From: Sesamum alatum | Taxonomy: Eukaryota; Streptophyta; Magnoliopsida; Lamiales; Pedaliaceae | Reading direction: 5' to 3' | Length of the DNA: 64,000 nucleotides | Assembly (NCBI GenBank): GCA_034509735.1 | Contig: JACGWO010000005.1 | Location: forward strand, 11,301,692 to 11,365,691 | Shown: positions 1-12,900 of the stretch, piece by piece | How positions within the stretch are numbered: position 1 is the first letter of the stretch | How the letters are laid out: each line of letters starts with the position of its first letter | Made by a program: the position numbers and the translations under genes | Notes under the pieces: model-generated | The model's database searches: none | What the model saw: the letters and a program-made list of their open reading frames with translations, nothing else | What the model was told of the DNA's origin: nothing

Positions 1-660
1 TAAATCCAGGACATACTTTGTTGATTTACAAAGATATCCTTCTTGGATCTTGCAAATTCTATGCCTAGAAAGAACTTAGAACCCCAAAACCCTTAATTTC
101 AAATTCATCTGCTGTTTTTCTTTCTTTCCCTCAGTCTTTTTTTGCAGTTTCATCACCTATCATTACTATACCATTCACACACAATTAGAAGGGCAAATTT
201 ACTATTACTAGGGTGTTAGTAGAACATCGTAGGGTGACCCCTTGGCTCTGGGTATAACTGTAGTTCTTCATCTCCTTTTGAACCTTTACAACTGTGCCCT
301 TGGAGATTGTTTGAGGCCATAAGGATTCTTACGGTCTGTATCCATTCTTTGTCCCAATCGTCTACTCAAATCCAGGTGGAAGATCAAAATACATCTTCTT
401 CTGGGTCTCCGTTAAGGAGAGCCGTCTTGACGTCTAATTGATGTAGAGACCACGGAGAATTTATTGCTAAAGAGAGTACTACTTATATTTTGAATTTATC
501 TGCTATTGCAACAAACATCTTTGCTCGGCCGTATGTCTGACTGAATCCTTAGGCAATAAATCTTCCCTTGTACCTCCCTATGCTTCCATTACTTTAACAT
601 TTTATACTGAAGAACCACTTACATCCTACGGTGGTGTTACCTCTTGGTGAAACAAACTTG
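1..660 (-). pseudogene. Decayed Ty1/copia reverse-transcriptase relic
   Basis: Read on the minus strand, short blocks in shifting frames follow the order of a copia reverse transcriptase. They are GCKW near 630, RYKGRF near 570, LHQLDVKTALLNGD at about 400-445, YGLKQSPRA at about 297-322, and ARSKKDIF near 30-50. Stops and frameshifts break every block, so it cannot be translated. The relic continues past the left edge. It lies upstream of the SCD1 exons, in opposite orientation, and is probably inside an SCD1 intron. No LTR is visible in the window. It is clearly older than the other copia copies here, because only motif-level similarity remains. Confidence 0.75.
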
Positions 661-2920
661 AGATGATGATGTTAGGAAGGTGACAACTGCCACATTGAAA
701 CATTGAGGTATCTACTCCTAGTTTAAGGTGGCCGGAGTTAAGATCAAGAAGTTGGGAAAGTTTAGCTAAACCTTTCCTGGAAATAGGTGAAACACGACCT
801 GCTACTATTCTAGTTTTTCAAGAACAGAGATTATATGAAATAGTTAAATATGATGGACTAGTCATATGATCAGATTCTCATGAACCGGTGATCCGGCTTA
901 GAATAAGGCACTAGATAGGGCTATCAAATTCTACCTGTGTGAGCTACTGAACTATTAGAGACCAGGTTCTGAATTAGACTTTAGCAGCTTGGGGAGTGAT
1001 CAATTTGCTTTTTACTGAAGGAATTGGTTTTGGCCTTACTGCCGCAGGTTGAATCCATTTCTGTTTTAGTTTCCAGTCTGCAGGTTTTCCATGGATCAAC
1101 CAGCAAGTTTCTAGTTTGGCGCGGTTTGTTGAAGTGGTCAAACAAAACACAAGGTTTCTCATCACTGTTATGTTGATCAGAGCATTGGCTTAACTTAAGC
1201 AACCACCAGTGAAGAGCTCTCAGTCACACTGCTTGTGGGATCCCTCTTCTATCCAAGCATGGACCTTTGGCTTTCCTAGAGCCGTATCTCTGGGAAGGCA
1301 CCACCTGTTAAAGGGAGAGGGTTCATCCTATGATCATTCCTTGAATCTCGTCACGTTCGAATTGGGACCAACAAGAAACTTGAATATTGGTTAGCATGAC
1401 CACTTTTTTGGTTATGCTTGAAATCTTCAGGGTGCTTCCGCTTGTAGTTTTTGAACAGATCCAGGTCTTACCATATATGCTTTAGGGAGTTGAAATATTT
1501 GATTAATGTGTAACTCCCTAGCCTAATTTTGCCAAGCTTCAGAATCAGTTTGTATTTTCAAGTCCAGTCATCGTAAGACCTGGATGTCTTCATCCATAAA
1601 GTAATACAAGCCCTGCCATCACCAGTGAATTTTCAGCAGCCCCAGGTTTCATAAGCAGGATCTGCACCATCTGGAGCCTGTGTAGCACAAGTCAGCTAGC
1701 TGAAATCTTTCTCTTTCTCTGATGTACATAGGAACATACTCGGATCATGAGGTGAATAGTACTAAGCTATGGAGGATGTGATTTAGAGTTGAAGTGCATT
1801 TGTGGAGTTTGCAACTGAGTGACTGGTGTGGATTTGGAAGAGATTTCTAACATGGTGTTGGTGGAGAAAAACAGTTGTATGGATGCTTTGGGTTTTAGAA
1901 AGTTGAAAAATAATTTCCTTTCCTGATACCATAAAAATTGAGAGGAAAGATAAATTGAGAAACAGATTTTCCATTGCTATATATTGGTACAAGGAGACTC
2001 ATCCTTTTATGTAGAGATAAGAAAATTCATAAATAAAATAAACATTAGCAAGAAACACTGAAGCAAATTCCTCCATCTGGAAAAAGGATTGTGAAATCTA
2101 TTCGGATTTCCTTCAATTTCCACAGGATGGTGGTGTTAGATCAATGCCGCTACTAGGTACACATCTGCAGGAAATGAAGATGTTCTACTGTATTCAGGAA
2201 ATAAGCTGAAAACTGAAAGGTGGAAATTGAGGAATCAGTTATTAATTTGTATTTATGTGATTCAAGAAAAAGTAACAAAATTGAGGCAAGACAAGAGCTA
2301 AAGAGGCTTCAGAACTTTATCACTAATAATTGTTTACTGATGGAAAGAGTGGGAACTTATCAGCAAAGGGTTGAATGGAGCTGTTGACAAATAGCAAGTG
2401 CAATAATTTATTGGCAACTTGGCATGTTGATTCTAGTTTACAGGTGCTACTGGAGTTGTTAATTGCCATGTCCTTTTTTTTTTTTGGCCCCACGCACGCA
2501 CCCATTCACACACGCTCCCAATGGGTTTTGAACCTAACATCTCCACAATGAAATATTGGGTCCCAAACCATTGCCATGTCTTAGTTCTCCCAGTTTCTGT
2601 ACATCTTTGACTCTCTTCAGCTAGCATTACATGGTTGCCTGTTTTCAAAGCGCTTAGAAAGAAACTTGTGCTGGCAAGGGACAGTTTCACATTCAAGTTC
2701 GTTAAGTACATGTGAGCAAGTATCCTTCTGTAGCCTCGAACTCTTTTCTTTTGTTTGTTAATAGATACTAGTTTTAGTAAAGCTGACATGCAATTTTGGA
2801 GATATCTTCTTGACTTTATTTGCCAACATTCCCTTTACATCATCTAGTTGGAAGAGGAGGGATGAAGTACATAAGCAAACTCGTCCTTTGTTGAAATGAG
2901 ATTTGTTGGATAGTTTTGCA
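661..2920. other. Non-coding stretch, probably SCD1 intron or upstream DNA
   Basis: I could not place any exon, repeat or RNA gene here. Short open frames on both strands (for example 1209-1394 and 2433-2789) resemble no family and lack exon-like borders. If the gene continues upstream as SCD1 family members do, this is intronic. DENN-domain motifs were not seen in either strand. Confidence 0.4.
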
Positions 2921-3489
2921 AGGGATGGCAATGGGTCTGTGGAGTGGTCGTCAAACACCTGGGACTGACCCGCCAAGCCTGGACCCGGAACTTGGCTGAC
3001 CTAGACCTCGGACACAGCTGCTTGGACCATTAGATCCAGCAGACCTGATTTTTTTTTTCTTTCAAAAGTTGAAAAAATATTTTGTTAAAGATAATACTTC
3101 CAAGCTTTATAAGTTTGAGACAATAATATTGTTGAAAAGATCAAAATTCCTTTAATAAATTTATGTTTATATTTTAGGCTTTAAAATATTAGTACTTTCA
3201 AATTTACTTATATATAGATTTAAATTAGAAACTATTTTATATCATTATTTTAATTTATAGAAGTATTAATTTTATGTATTATATAAGTATAACTAAAATT
3301 TACATATATCTTTTTTATATATGTATGAATATACGTTATATGAATATTGTATATTAAATATATAAAAGTATATAAAGATACTAAAAGAACCGGGTCCGGG
3401 TCTAAAACACCAAACCAGGGACCAGCCTTGGTACCCAGATATGGCTTTAGAACCCGCTCCAAACGGGGAGGGTCTGGGTTGCCATCCCT
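2921..3489. mobile_element. hAT-like MITE with AGGGATGGCAA inverted ends
   Basis: The left end AGGGATGGCAA (2921-2931) is matched by TTGCCATCCCT (3479-3489) as an 11-bp perfect terminal inverted repeat. The next bases also pair (GGGTC-rich left, GGGTCTGGG-rich right). The 569-bp interior is AT-rich and non-coding. Ac-type hAT elements end in (T/C)AGGGATG, so hAT is the best guess. A clean 8-bp target duplication is not seen: the left flank AGTTTTGC resembles the right flank AGTCTTTTGC only with a 2-bp indel. Confidence 0.6.
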
Positions 3490-3817
3490 AAGTCTTTTGC
3501 TTTTCTCAATCCTTCATGTTAGAAAACTATATTTGGTGTCATCACTCTACTCTCTCTTGCTTGGTATATGAATTGGGACAAGAATCCAAGAAAAACAAAA
3601 TTGAACAGCAAAGGCCTTTACTTACAGTTATTTTTATGCTACTGTTGTTAGGTCGACCAATTATGCAACATTGGTGACAACACAACTAATCATTATAGCA
3701 ACGCATATGGTACTTCTTCTATCTGTTCTCAATCGTTTCTTCACCCCTTTATTTATCCTTAAAGTTATTGTTTTCGTGCTCTGGATTATGAAATTCTCTT
3801 TTCTTACTATTATGGAG

Positions 3818-3901
3818 GCTGGTCTGGGACTTCCTGACACTGACGCGTGGTACATGATTGAAACGATAGCTGGAAAAAACAACATTGGATATAAGCACAT
3901 T
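3818..3901 (+). CDS. SCD1: SCD1 exon (first visible)
   Basis: 28 codons including GLPDTDAWYMIETIAGKNN. The acceptor is AG at 3816-3817 after a pyrimidine-rich run, and the donor is GTAAGT at 3902. It ends in phase 0 and joins to IKIRGF in the next exon. The start border is the least certain, because the frame stays open further upstream. Confidence 0.75.
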
Positions 3902-6900
3902 GTAAGTTACATTACTTTTGTTACATGGCATTATTCTGCCTGCACTGTCAGGTGAAGACTGAAGATGTTGAAAGCTTGAACGACATACTGTTTTCCTCCA
4001 CAAGTTTGGTTTTTGTTCTGTGTCCTTCATAAACTAAATGATCTGCAATATGTTGGGAATATATGTCGAACCCACTGAAAAACTTTGTAGTTTCACTTTT
4101 GAGTTTTCTGTTTTGTGCTACTAAGCTTGCATGACATCATAAACAATACTTAAAAATGTACCAGAAGTTTCATGACTGATGGATCTTTGGAAGATAAGTC
4201 ATAAAATGTCAAGCGGGTGTGCAAGAATGTCCAGTTTAGGCCTGGAAGACAGTCAAAGGGCTGATGGTGGTCGATTAATTACATTCCGAAGTAGAAACAA
4301 TGCAAATTCGATTCATTGAAAATCTTCAAGTAGGCTACTCTTAGGGCTCAAAGGAAATTACCACTGCTCTAGATTAAGCTCGATAGCGATAAATAACTCT
4401 TGGTTTAAGCTTGGCCTAACAAGGTTTAGTACCGTTTCTAGTTGATTAATTTGAAACTGAACTTGAGTACAACTTGAATAACCTAAGAATATTGAAATAT
4501 ATGTACTTTGTAAGACCTACTGTTTGTGTGTAACCCAATTAAAGCTTGTCGGATATTGCTTATTGGACAACGAAAACAAGCTAAATTTTAAGCTTGATTA
4601 GAAATTGAAAACAACGTGAACAATATGTTCAGTTCAGTTTGATATATTTACACCTATAGCCACTAGGACCTGTGATGCTATAGGATCTATTACTGGCGGT
4701 AAAAATTAATTACTGATATCCCGAACAAGTATAGGAAATAAGCAAGTATGCTTACAGATTGTTTTTCCTGCAACTGCCTCATGATTATTCATAAAATAAA
4801 AGTTGTTCATTATCTACTCTCCTGTGCATATTATGTATGTAAGTAAGCATCATTTTATAACAAATTTCCTATTTCTTGGATCCCAGTAACTTGACATACA
4901 CTGGAGACTGAGGTAACACTTGAAAACTAACCCAAACGAGTATAGGAAATAAGCCAGTTTGCTTACAGATTGTTTGTCCTACAACTGCCTCATGATTATT
5001 CATAAAATAAAAGTTGCTCATTATCTACTCTCCTGAGCATATAATCTTAAATGTATTTAAGTAAGCATCATTTATAATAAATTTCCTATTTCTTGGACCC
5101 CAGTAACTTAACATACACTGGAGACAGGGGTAACGCTTTGAAAACCTTAAGATTTCAGCATTGGCAAAATTGATCTAGTGGGGGATACTCAAATGACCCA
5201 ACTCAATTCTCTCCCTTCTGTATACTATGTTGTATTTGTATCCCCCTAGACAAGCCTCGACAAGCAGTGAATGGTTCTCTACTTTTGTGATTGATGCTTC
5301 ATGAACTTCCTAAACCGTTCATTTCTACAAATCTTTTCTTCATGATAATATCAAAATTTTTAGTTAATTTTTTCATTATCATTTTTTGAGTTACAAAGTT
5401 TGGCACCTCTTTGACTTTTGATACTCGTCATTCACATTAAGTCACACCCACAATATACTAGCAGAATAACTGAATGTTCGTTCACTTGTTCTTTTATCAT
5501 GATTATGACTTATATGCTTTGGTTTAGTCAATCTTAGGTGATACATTTTTGATCCTTCATGTTATCTAAAAACTAAAATTGAAAAAATCGAATAAAGTGA
5601 TATTACCTGGCCTTGGTGAGACGAGGGATGAATGACATGCCCATTTACCATGTCTAATGTCAGAGTACTGGTGAAGGTATCCGGCATTTGACTCCTAAAC
5701 GTATATCTGTATCTGACACCCTTAACCAAGTCCATTCAACAATCTTGGCAAAGAGTCTTTGAGGCATCTCTTGAAATGTCCAACCTGACATGCAAGGGAG
5801 AAATATGCAAGTCAATTTTATGTAGTCTTGATATGCTATAAGATTTGCCTTTATTAATGCAATTATGTAAATTACTTCTATCTATATGTTTCTGATATTA
5901 AGGAACTTTTGGTCCTTGTTACTAATAATCTGCTGTTTCTGTTTTTTTTTTTTTTTGCTTTTATTATCTCAGATAAAGATCAGGGGATTCCTCTCGCATA
6001 TCCGTCAAATTTGTATTGGATATTGGGCTATCTATTCTGGAAAATCTCTATCTGTATCCTCATTCGGATTGCCTTCTCCACGTCCACAAGATGCTGCCGA
6101 TAGCACTCAGCAATCGTCTGAAGCATCTGTTGTTGGAAGGAGCTGGGTTCAGAGCATGTTTAGCAGGGAAAGAGCCAGCTCTTTTAGTCGTGTGCGTAAA
6201 TGGACATCTGACAGCGGCAATTTAGGTAGATGACCCTTCTCTAGAATAGTACTGAGCCTAATAGTGCTGTTCTTGGATCATAATGAATTATTGTTGATTC
6301 AGCTACAAATGATAATGGATCTCCTCAGAAGCAAGATCTATCTGCAGCAGGGCAGAAGAAAGTGCAGACCAACATCCGCTTGCTGAGAGGTCATACTGGA
6401 GCAGTCACTGCTTTACATTGTGTGACAAAAAGGGAAGTGTGGGACCTAGTCGGTGACCGTGAAGACGCAGGATTCTTTATCAGTGGAAGCACAGACTGCA
6501 CAGTAAGACTAGATAAAATAGTAGATTGGAATTTCAGTTTCAAAGCTTTGGACCATTTAAAGATCAACATAAGACTACTCTCCTCATATTTTTTGTATGC
6601 ACAATTACTTTTTCCTCTTTCAGAGACTAAAGCTTCTGTCAAGCACTATATGTACACAGTGTTGGCTTTTGTGGCCCAAAGCGTCTTAAGTCACTAGACA
6701 TATGCTCTAAAGATGTGTCAGTCAAAAAATTGGTTTTTCATTTTAGATTGCTAAATGCGAAAATTTACCAACTTTTTGTAAAGGTTAAAATCTCTTAATA
6801 AACTCACTTCTTTTAGGAATCTTTTATTTATCTCATGATTTAGATGTTTATAATTATTCTCCTTCTACATTTTAATATTGAGCTAAAAATTTGTATCTGT

Positions 6901-9900
6901 CTTATTTATTCTATTATATTCATGCATATATGAATTTTGTGTCCTTATTCTTGTATCCGCCTACGTACGAAATATTATTATTTTTTTGTTATCTAATATT
7001 ATTTTGTACTTCTCAAATATAATATATCAAAGCTCCTGGTGTAAGCCCCACACCTTGGGGCATATGTGGTGCCCAAAGATATGTCCAGTGCCTCACTAAG
7101 ACCTTTCACATTTTGAGATGCAGCTAAAGTTAGGGTTTGTGCTCTATGTTTCATATCATATTTGTTAATGAATGCAGGTAAAAATATGGGACCCTAGTCT
7201 TCGTGGTTCTGAACTCAGGGCAACTCTGAAGGGGCACACTAGGTATCTGCAACAGATCTCCCTCCCTCTCTCTCTCTGTGCCCATCTCCTTTCTCTCTCT
7301 TTTATGCCTATATGGTATCTATGTGTTAAGATATGAGATAATATTGTTGTCTTCACATGCATGCAGATTCAGAAATATTCTTGAATGATCAACTAATTTC
7401 ATTGACAAATGCATGTGCATCCACATATCAAAGCATTTGAAGGCTGATAAGCCATTTGTTTCTACTAAATGATTTCTCTGTGCAGAACTGTCCGAGCCAT
7501 AAGCTCTGACAGAGGGAAGGTGGTATCCGGTTCGGATGACCAGTCTGTGCTTGTGTGGGATAAACAGACGACTCAGCTTCTAGAAGAGCTGAAGGGCCAT
7601 GATGCTCAGGTTGGTTGGAGTAGTACCTGTTCTGTTGCACTTCAATTGTTTTCCCCCTTTCTGTATGTTACGTGTATTCTGTATGTACTTTGTAGTTGTA
7701 ATAACCATTTCAAATTATATGTATAGTTTAGAATATAACCATTATAGTAAGAAACACTTAACTCTGAGGAGGTCTATCAGATTGAGCTGTCAATCCTTTG
7801 AAAAATCTATACAAGTAAAATAATGGGCGCATTCAGCAAATCATTTGGGCAAAACCCTATACTCGGAAAATGCATGATTCCATGTTCTGGCATCCACTAC
7901 TTAAACTCCAGGTAGTTTACTGCTCTACCAACATATGGTTGATCTCTCCATGCAACATTTTAGTCGTAGCTCAATATGTGCTTATTCTCTTGGGTCCCTT
8001 GCTGCAAAACTGCTCCAAAGGAATGCAGATGTTGGGTTGTCTTTTCACTCTTACAGAAAATAGCGTATTCCTTCTCCTGCTATGAACTGAATCATTTACT
8101 TTTTCAATTACTGATGATGCATGCTTCAGTTTGTGGTTTGAATGGTTTCCATCTCTTTAATTCATCATCTTTTACTCATTACAAAACTTGTTGGAAAATG
8201 CAGACAAGATGGAAACTGTATCCTCTTGAGGATTTGCTAAGTTGCTCAATCCAATGACTGCTAAAATTTATTTTCTTTTGATTGTTCTTTTTTGTCTTGC
8301 CTTGGTCGAGTCATTATGTAGGACAAACATTTGGTATGTATTTAGTGTGCTCCCTATCAGTGTCTGTACCTTACTAACCCAGGTCTGAGCAGTCGATACA
8401 AATCCAACCTGATTTGGCATAGGGCTAAGGTTAATCATACCCTGATGTTGATCATGCTTTTTTTGGATCCTGATACATTAGTTATACTATGTTCTGAGTG
8501 AGGGCACATTGCCACACATTGTTCAAACTTGCTGGAACCTGAGCAATTCCAGACCTGATCTTGTAAACCAGAACAGATTTAGCACGGTAATAGTTGCATG
8601 GCCTGTCATAATCCAACAAACCCAATCCATTTAAAATTCTATTTGATTGACCACTTTGGAAAACATACATTTCTATACCCAATAAGTTGCCATAAGATCT
8701 TAAACATTTTTGTATCTGACCATAATATCTGGAATTGCTTTCTCCAATTACCTAAAAGTTGAAGCCAAGTAAATTCCACTTGCAGTCAAGACTGACAAGT
8801 TGACCTATTTAAGTGCCAAAAAGATTACCTTCAACCAAATTGCATTGTGCTAGAAAGTTATGGTCTAGTTAATGTTGATAGAAATTCTGCTTCTCTCATA
8901 CCACTAACATATGTATGGTTTCCAGAAATCATTTGATGTGAGATAGTACTTTGTCAGCCAGTTTATCTGCAACTTTTAGAAAATAAAGTTGCGTCTTTCC
9001 CTTTGATGTAGTGCGACATTTCCTAAATCACTTCATGCGATGATTAATTTGTATATTCAGATTCTAGTTTGTCCGTTGCTGCTTGCTGGATATTTGTGAT
9101 GCACCTATCTAATTGGTAGCCATATTTGTTCCCTTGATGGCTTGTTGAAGCCTCACTTGGCTAATACTTGTTATGATCCCTTTTAGGTCAGCACTGTAAG
9201 GATGCTCTCAGGCGAGCGTGTCCTCACGGCTGCACATGATGGAACTGTGAAGATGTGGGATGTAAGGACAGATACCTGTGTTGCCACCGTAGGCCGTTGT
9301 TCAAGTGCAGTTCTGTGCATGGAATATGATGACTCCACAGGGATCCTGGCTGCTGGCGGCAGAGATGCGTAAGCCACTTAAACTTCTTATGTAGACTTTC
9401 TGTACATTCATCTGAAGAGAGATAATTGTTATGGTGGTCTCTGCAAATTACCCATACTTGTCATTTATGGCCTCATCTCCCTAAAGCCTGACTTCATTGG
9501 ACATCCATTTTAAGGGTTGCAAATATTTGGGACATTCGGGCTGGAAGACAGATGCACAAGCTTTTAGGGCATTCAAAATGGATTAGGTGAGTCATGTTCA
9601 TTTTGACAAATAATGCTACACCGTAATTGTGGTGACTGAACACACCACGGTGACAACACAGGTCTATCAGAATGGTCGGGGACACCGTAGTAACAGGTAG
9701 TGATGATTGGACTGCCCGAATGTGGTCTGTTTCTCGGGGAACATGTGATGCTGTTCTAGCTTGCCATGATGGTCCAGTTCTATGTGTGGAATACTCTGTA
9801 GCAGATAAAGGAATTATCACAGGTTACGATAAGTGGTGCTTTACTTGGCGATTGTCTCAATCTTATAGCTGCTTACATTTGATATTTTATAAGTCTGTGC

Positions 9901-12900
9901 ACTAACTTTTTTCATGTAATTTTTGTACAATCAGGATCAAATGATGGTCTTCTTCGGTTTTGGGAAACCGATGATGGTAAGATTGATAACTTTTTTACAT
10001 GTGTATAATTCACATGACACCTTTTGAAAACTTGCACCAGCTGCTTAGGATAATGTAGTGCATAGATCACATAAAACGTTTGTTTATTTTGGATACTCAT
10101 GGAGAGTGTGATGCCTTTACATGGTCTTGCTTGTATTCTCTCATTGTGTTCTCTGAATGATTGTGATGCATTTTTGTTGTATGCCTGGTTTCTCTTAGGA
10201 ATTAAGTTCTTCAATAGTTGGGACTAACATGCTTGGTTAGTTCCATCATACTGCCACGCTTGTGTGAAAATGCAAGTCATGTAACTTGTAAGATGCACTA
10301 GTCTGCTACATTGTTTCGGGGCCCTTCTCCCCCTAGAATTTGCCCCCAACACAAAGATGGACACATACAGCTGAACATGCATGCTTAGATGGTGAATCAT
10401 TTTGCCTACTGTTGCATGATTACGTAGCATGTTAACACCAGAATCAAACACATCTTTCTCTTTTTCTCTTTTTATTTTATTTTATTTTATTATTCTGTTT
10501 ACTTTTGTTTGTTTAGTGGTACCAATCTTTTTTAAACATGAAGGTAACTGCTTGAACCAGAAAAGCTCTACACTTAAAGTACTGTGGCATGGACTCTTGA
10601 ATTTTAAAGCCCTATCTGCCTAGTAGTGACTCTGACGTTTTCATTTGGGAAAGGTTGCCTATTACCTTTCAAAATTTCGAGTCCAGATCAAAGTTACCAA
10701 GCATTTAATACCTGCTGCTACTCATAATATAGAGCCAGAAGTGTCTTAAGGAATCAGCTCCCACATTTTGTTCTTAAGTTGCACGTTTAAAAGGTTCATG
10801 ACATAAATGCTTGTTGGTCATCAAGCTGTTTGTATGATAGAAACTTTTTCTCGGCTTGTCAATCATGCTTCTCCATGTACTCTTTGTTCTTGTACCATGA
10901 CTGCATCCCTTAAGCTCAGAGACCCAAGTGAAAGGGTTAGAACTCAGCCAAATACATGCATTAGCTTCCGAGAGTTTTGGAGCTTTTCTCCTTGATTCTT
11001 CATATGGCCTAACATAAGTCATTCAAAATTATATCTCCTGCTGGATATAGCAGTTCCCACACTCTTACCCTTCAAGCAAATTGAAGCACTTAATCTGCTG
11101 GTTGCTCCCTACACTGCATGAGGGGATCCTAATTCCAATGCGGGGTGAAGGTTCCTTTTCAGAAACCTAGAGTCTGCCATTAGCGAAGGTAGCCAAAACT
11201 CACAGAAGTGGCCACTAGAATAGACTCAACATGAAAATCCCAAGTCCTTGTAGTGGACATTCATTAATTAAGGAATCACAATGCCATTTTCGTTTTTAAT
11301 TCATGATCATGTCTATTTTGAGTCATTCTGTGGGTCATAACTTCAACTCCAAATCTCAGCTTCACCCGGTTTTTCACCACTGTGATATTTCTCTTGGAAC
11401 TTACGTCGTGGCCTTCAACAGCATGTCAAAAAGTAATCTCATAGCCTCTGCAAATAAATCCTGGACCAAAATTGTTAGAGAGCTTAACATTTCCAGTACT
11501 CTTTACTAAGCAGTTTTGTGCTGGCTGGATTCTAAATTATCTGGTCAGGGCAAAAGTTTTGCTCATGCATGCATATAACTGACTGTTGCCAACGACACCA
11601 CCCAGTATAGGGATGACAATGGGCAGTGGTTTTGGGTGGCTTAGGGAAACTGAAGACCTAGGCCATCATAACTTCAAAAGCCACTGGCTTACACCCCCCT
11701 TGCTTCACCCCGACCTAACTCCCCCTCAAATAGGGATGCAAACGAGCTGAGCTCGGCCAAAATTTTGAGGCTCGAGCTCAAGCAGCTTGCCAGAAAAAGG
11801 CTCAAGCTTGAGCTTGACCACCAGACATCGAGCCCAGGCTCGAGCTCGTTGCTCATTTTTTATTTTAACGTTTATATTATTGTAAATATATAATATTAAA
11901 TATTAATTATAAAAGGTGCTATAAAAAATATGCTACAATAATTTAATCTCATGTTATGAATATATGGCTTTATTATATCTTTGTTATATATATAATATTA
12001 GTTTAGTAGTCACATAATTAGTAAAAGTGTAGAAAGTATACATTAAATTATCTAAATACTTAAACATAATTTTGTATAGTATTTACCAAATAAAAATATA
12101 TTGATAAATTATTAAAAGAATTCAATAATACTTATAGTACACCATGTTTGAAAATATTCTTCTCCAGATAAAGTTTTTTTTCCTGATTGAATTATATAAA
12201 GTATTAATTTTAATAAATAAAAGAGATAAACATAAGCTTTTTTTTTTTTTTCTAAAAGTAAAATGAGAATGCCATGAAAACACATTTTTAAAATATGATG
12301 GCAATTTAAATTTTTATATATTTTTATTTATACAAAAATGAAAAGAAGAATTTTTAAACTAAGCGGTATTTGATCTTGTTTTAGACATATATTGTACGAA
12401 GTGATAAAAGAAGAGATGAATCTATATTATTGATTAATGATGATTCCACCTCTATTTATAGTGATGGAATTTAAGGATAACTACACCTATAGAAGAGACC
12501 TACTTGAAGTAAAACTACACCTATAGAAGAGACCTACTTGAAGTAAAATAGGAAAAGATAAGAACAAATTTAAATATTCTAACACTCCCCCTCAAGCTGG
12601 AGCAAATATATCAATCATGCCCAGCTTGTTACACATAATATTAAATTGTTTTGTTCCTAAAGCCTTGGTAAAAACATCTGCTCTTTGCTCTGAAGAAGGA
12701 GTAAAGGGAGTGCAAATTTTCTGACTCATGACAGCCTCACGAATGAAGTGACAATCAACCTCAATATGCTTTGTCCTCTCATGGAAAATAGGATTTACTG
12801 GCAATATGAATAGCTGCTTGATTGTCACAGTGCATAGGTACAGGATCATTGTTCGTAAAACCTAACTCTTTCAAAAGATTCTTTAACCACAAAACTTCAC

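Noticed and set aside
1209..1394. 61-codon open frame, possible upstream SCD1 exon
   Set aside because: No DENN-like motif, and no convincing splice borders in phase with exon 3818-3901.
3671..3955. Open frame that would give a hydrophobic N terminus ahead of the SCD1 exon motif
   Set aside because: Only the part from 3818 matches SCD1. The upstream hydrophobic stretch is typical of a T-rich intron read in frame, and the exon has good acceptor and donor sites.
7255..7305. CT-rich microsatellite
   Set aside because: Short and interrupted; normal for intron pyrimidine tracts.
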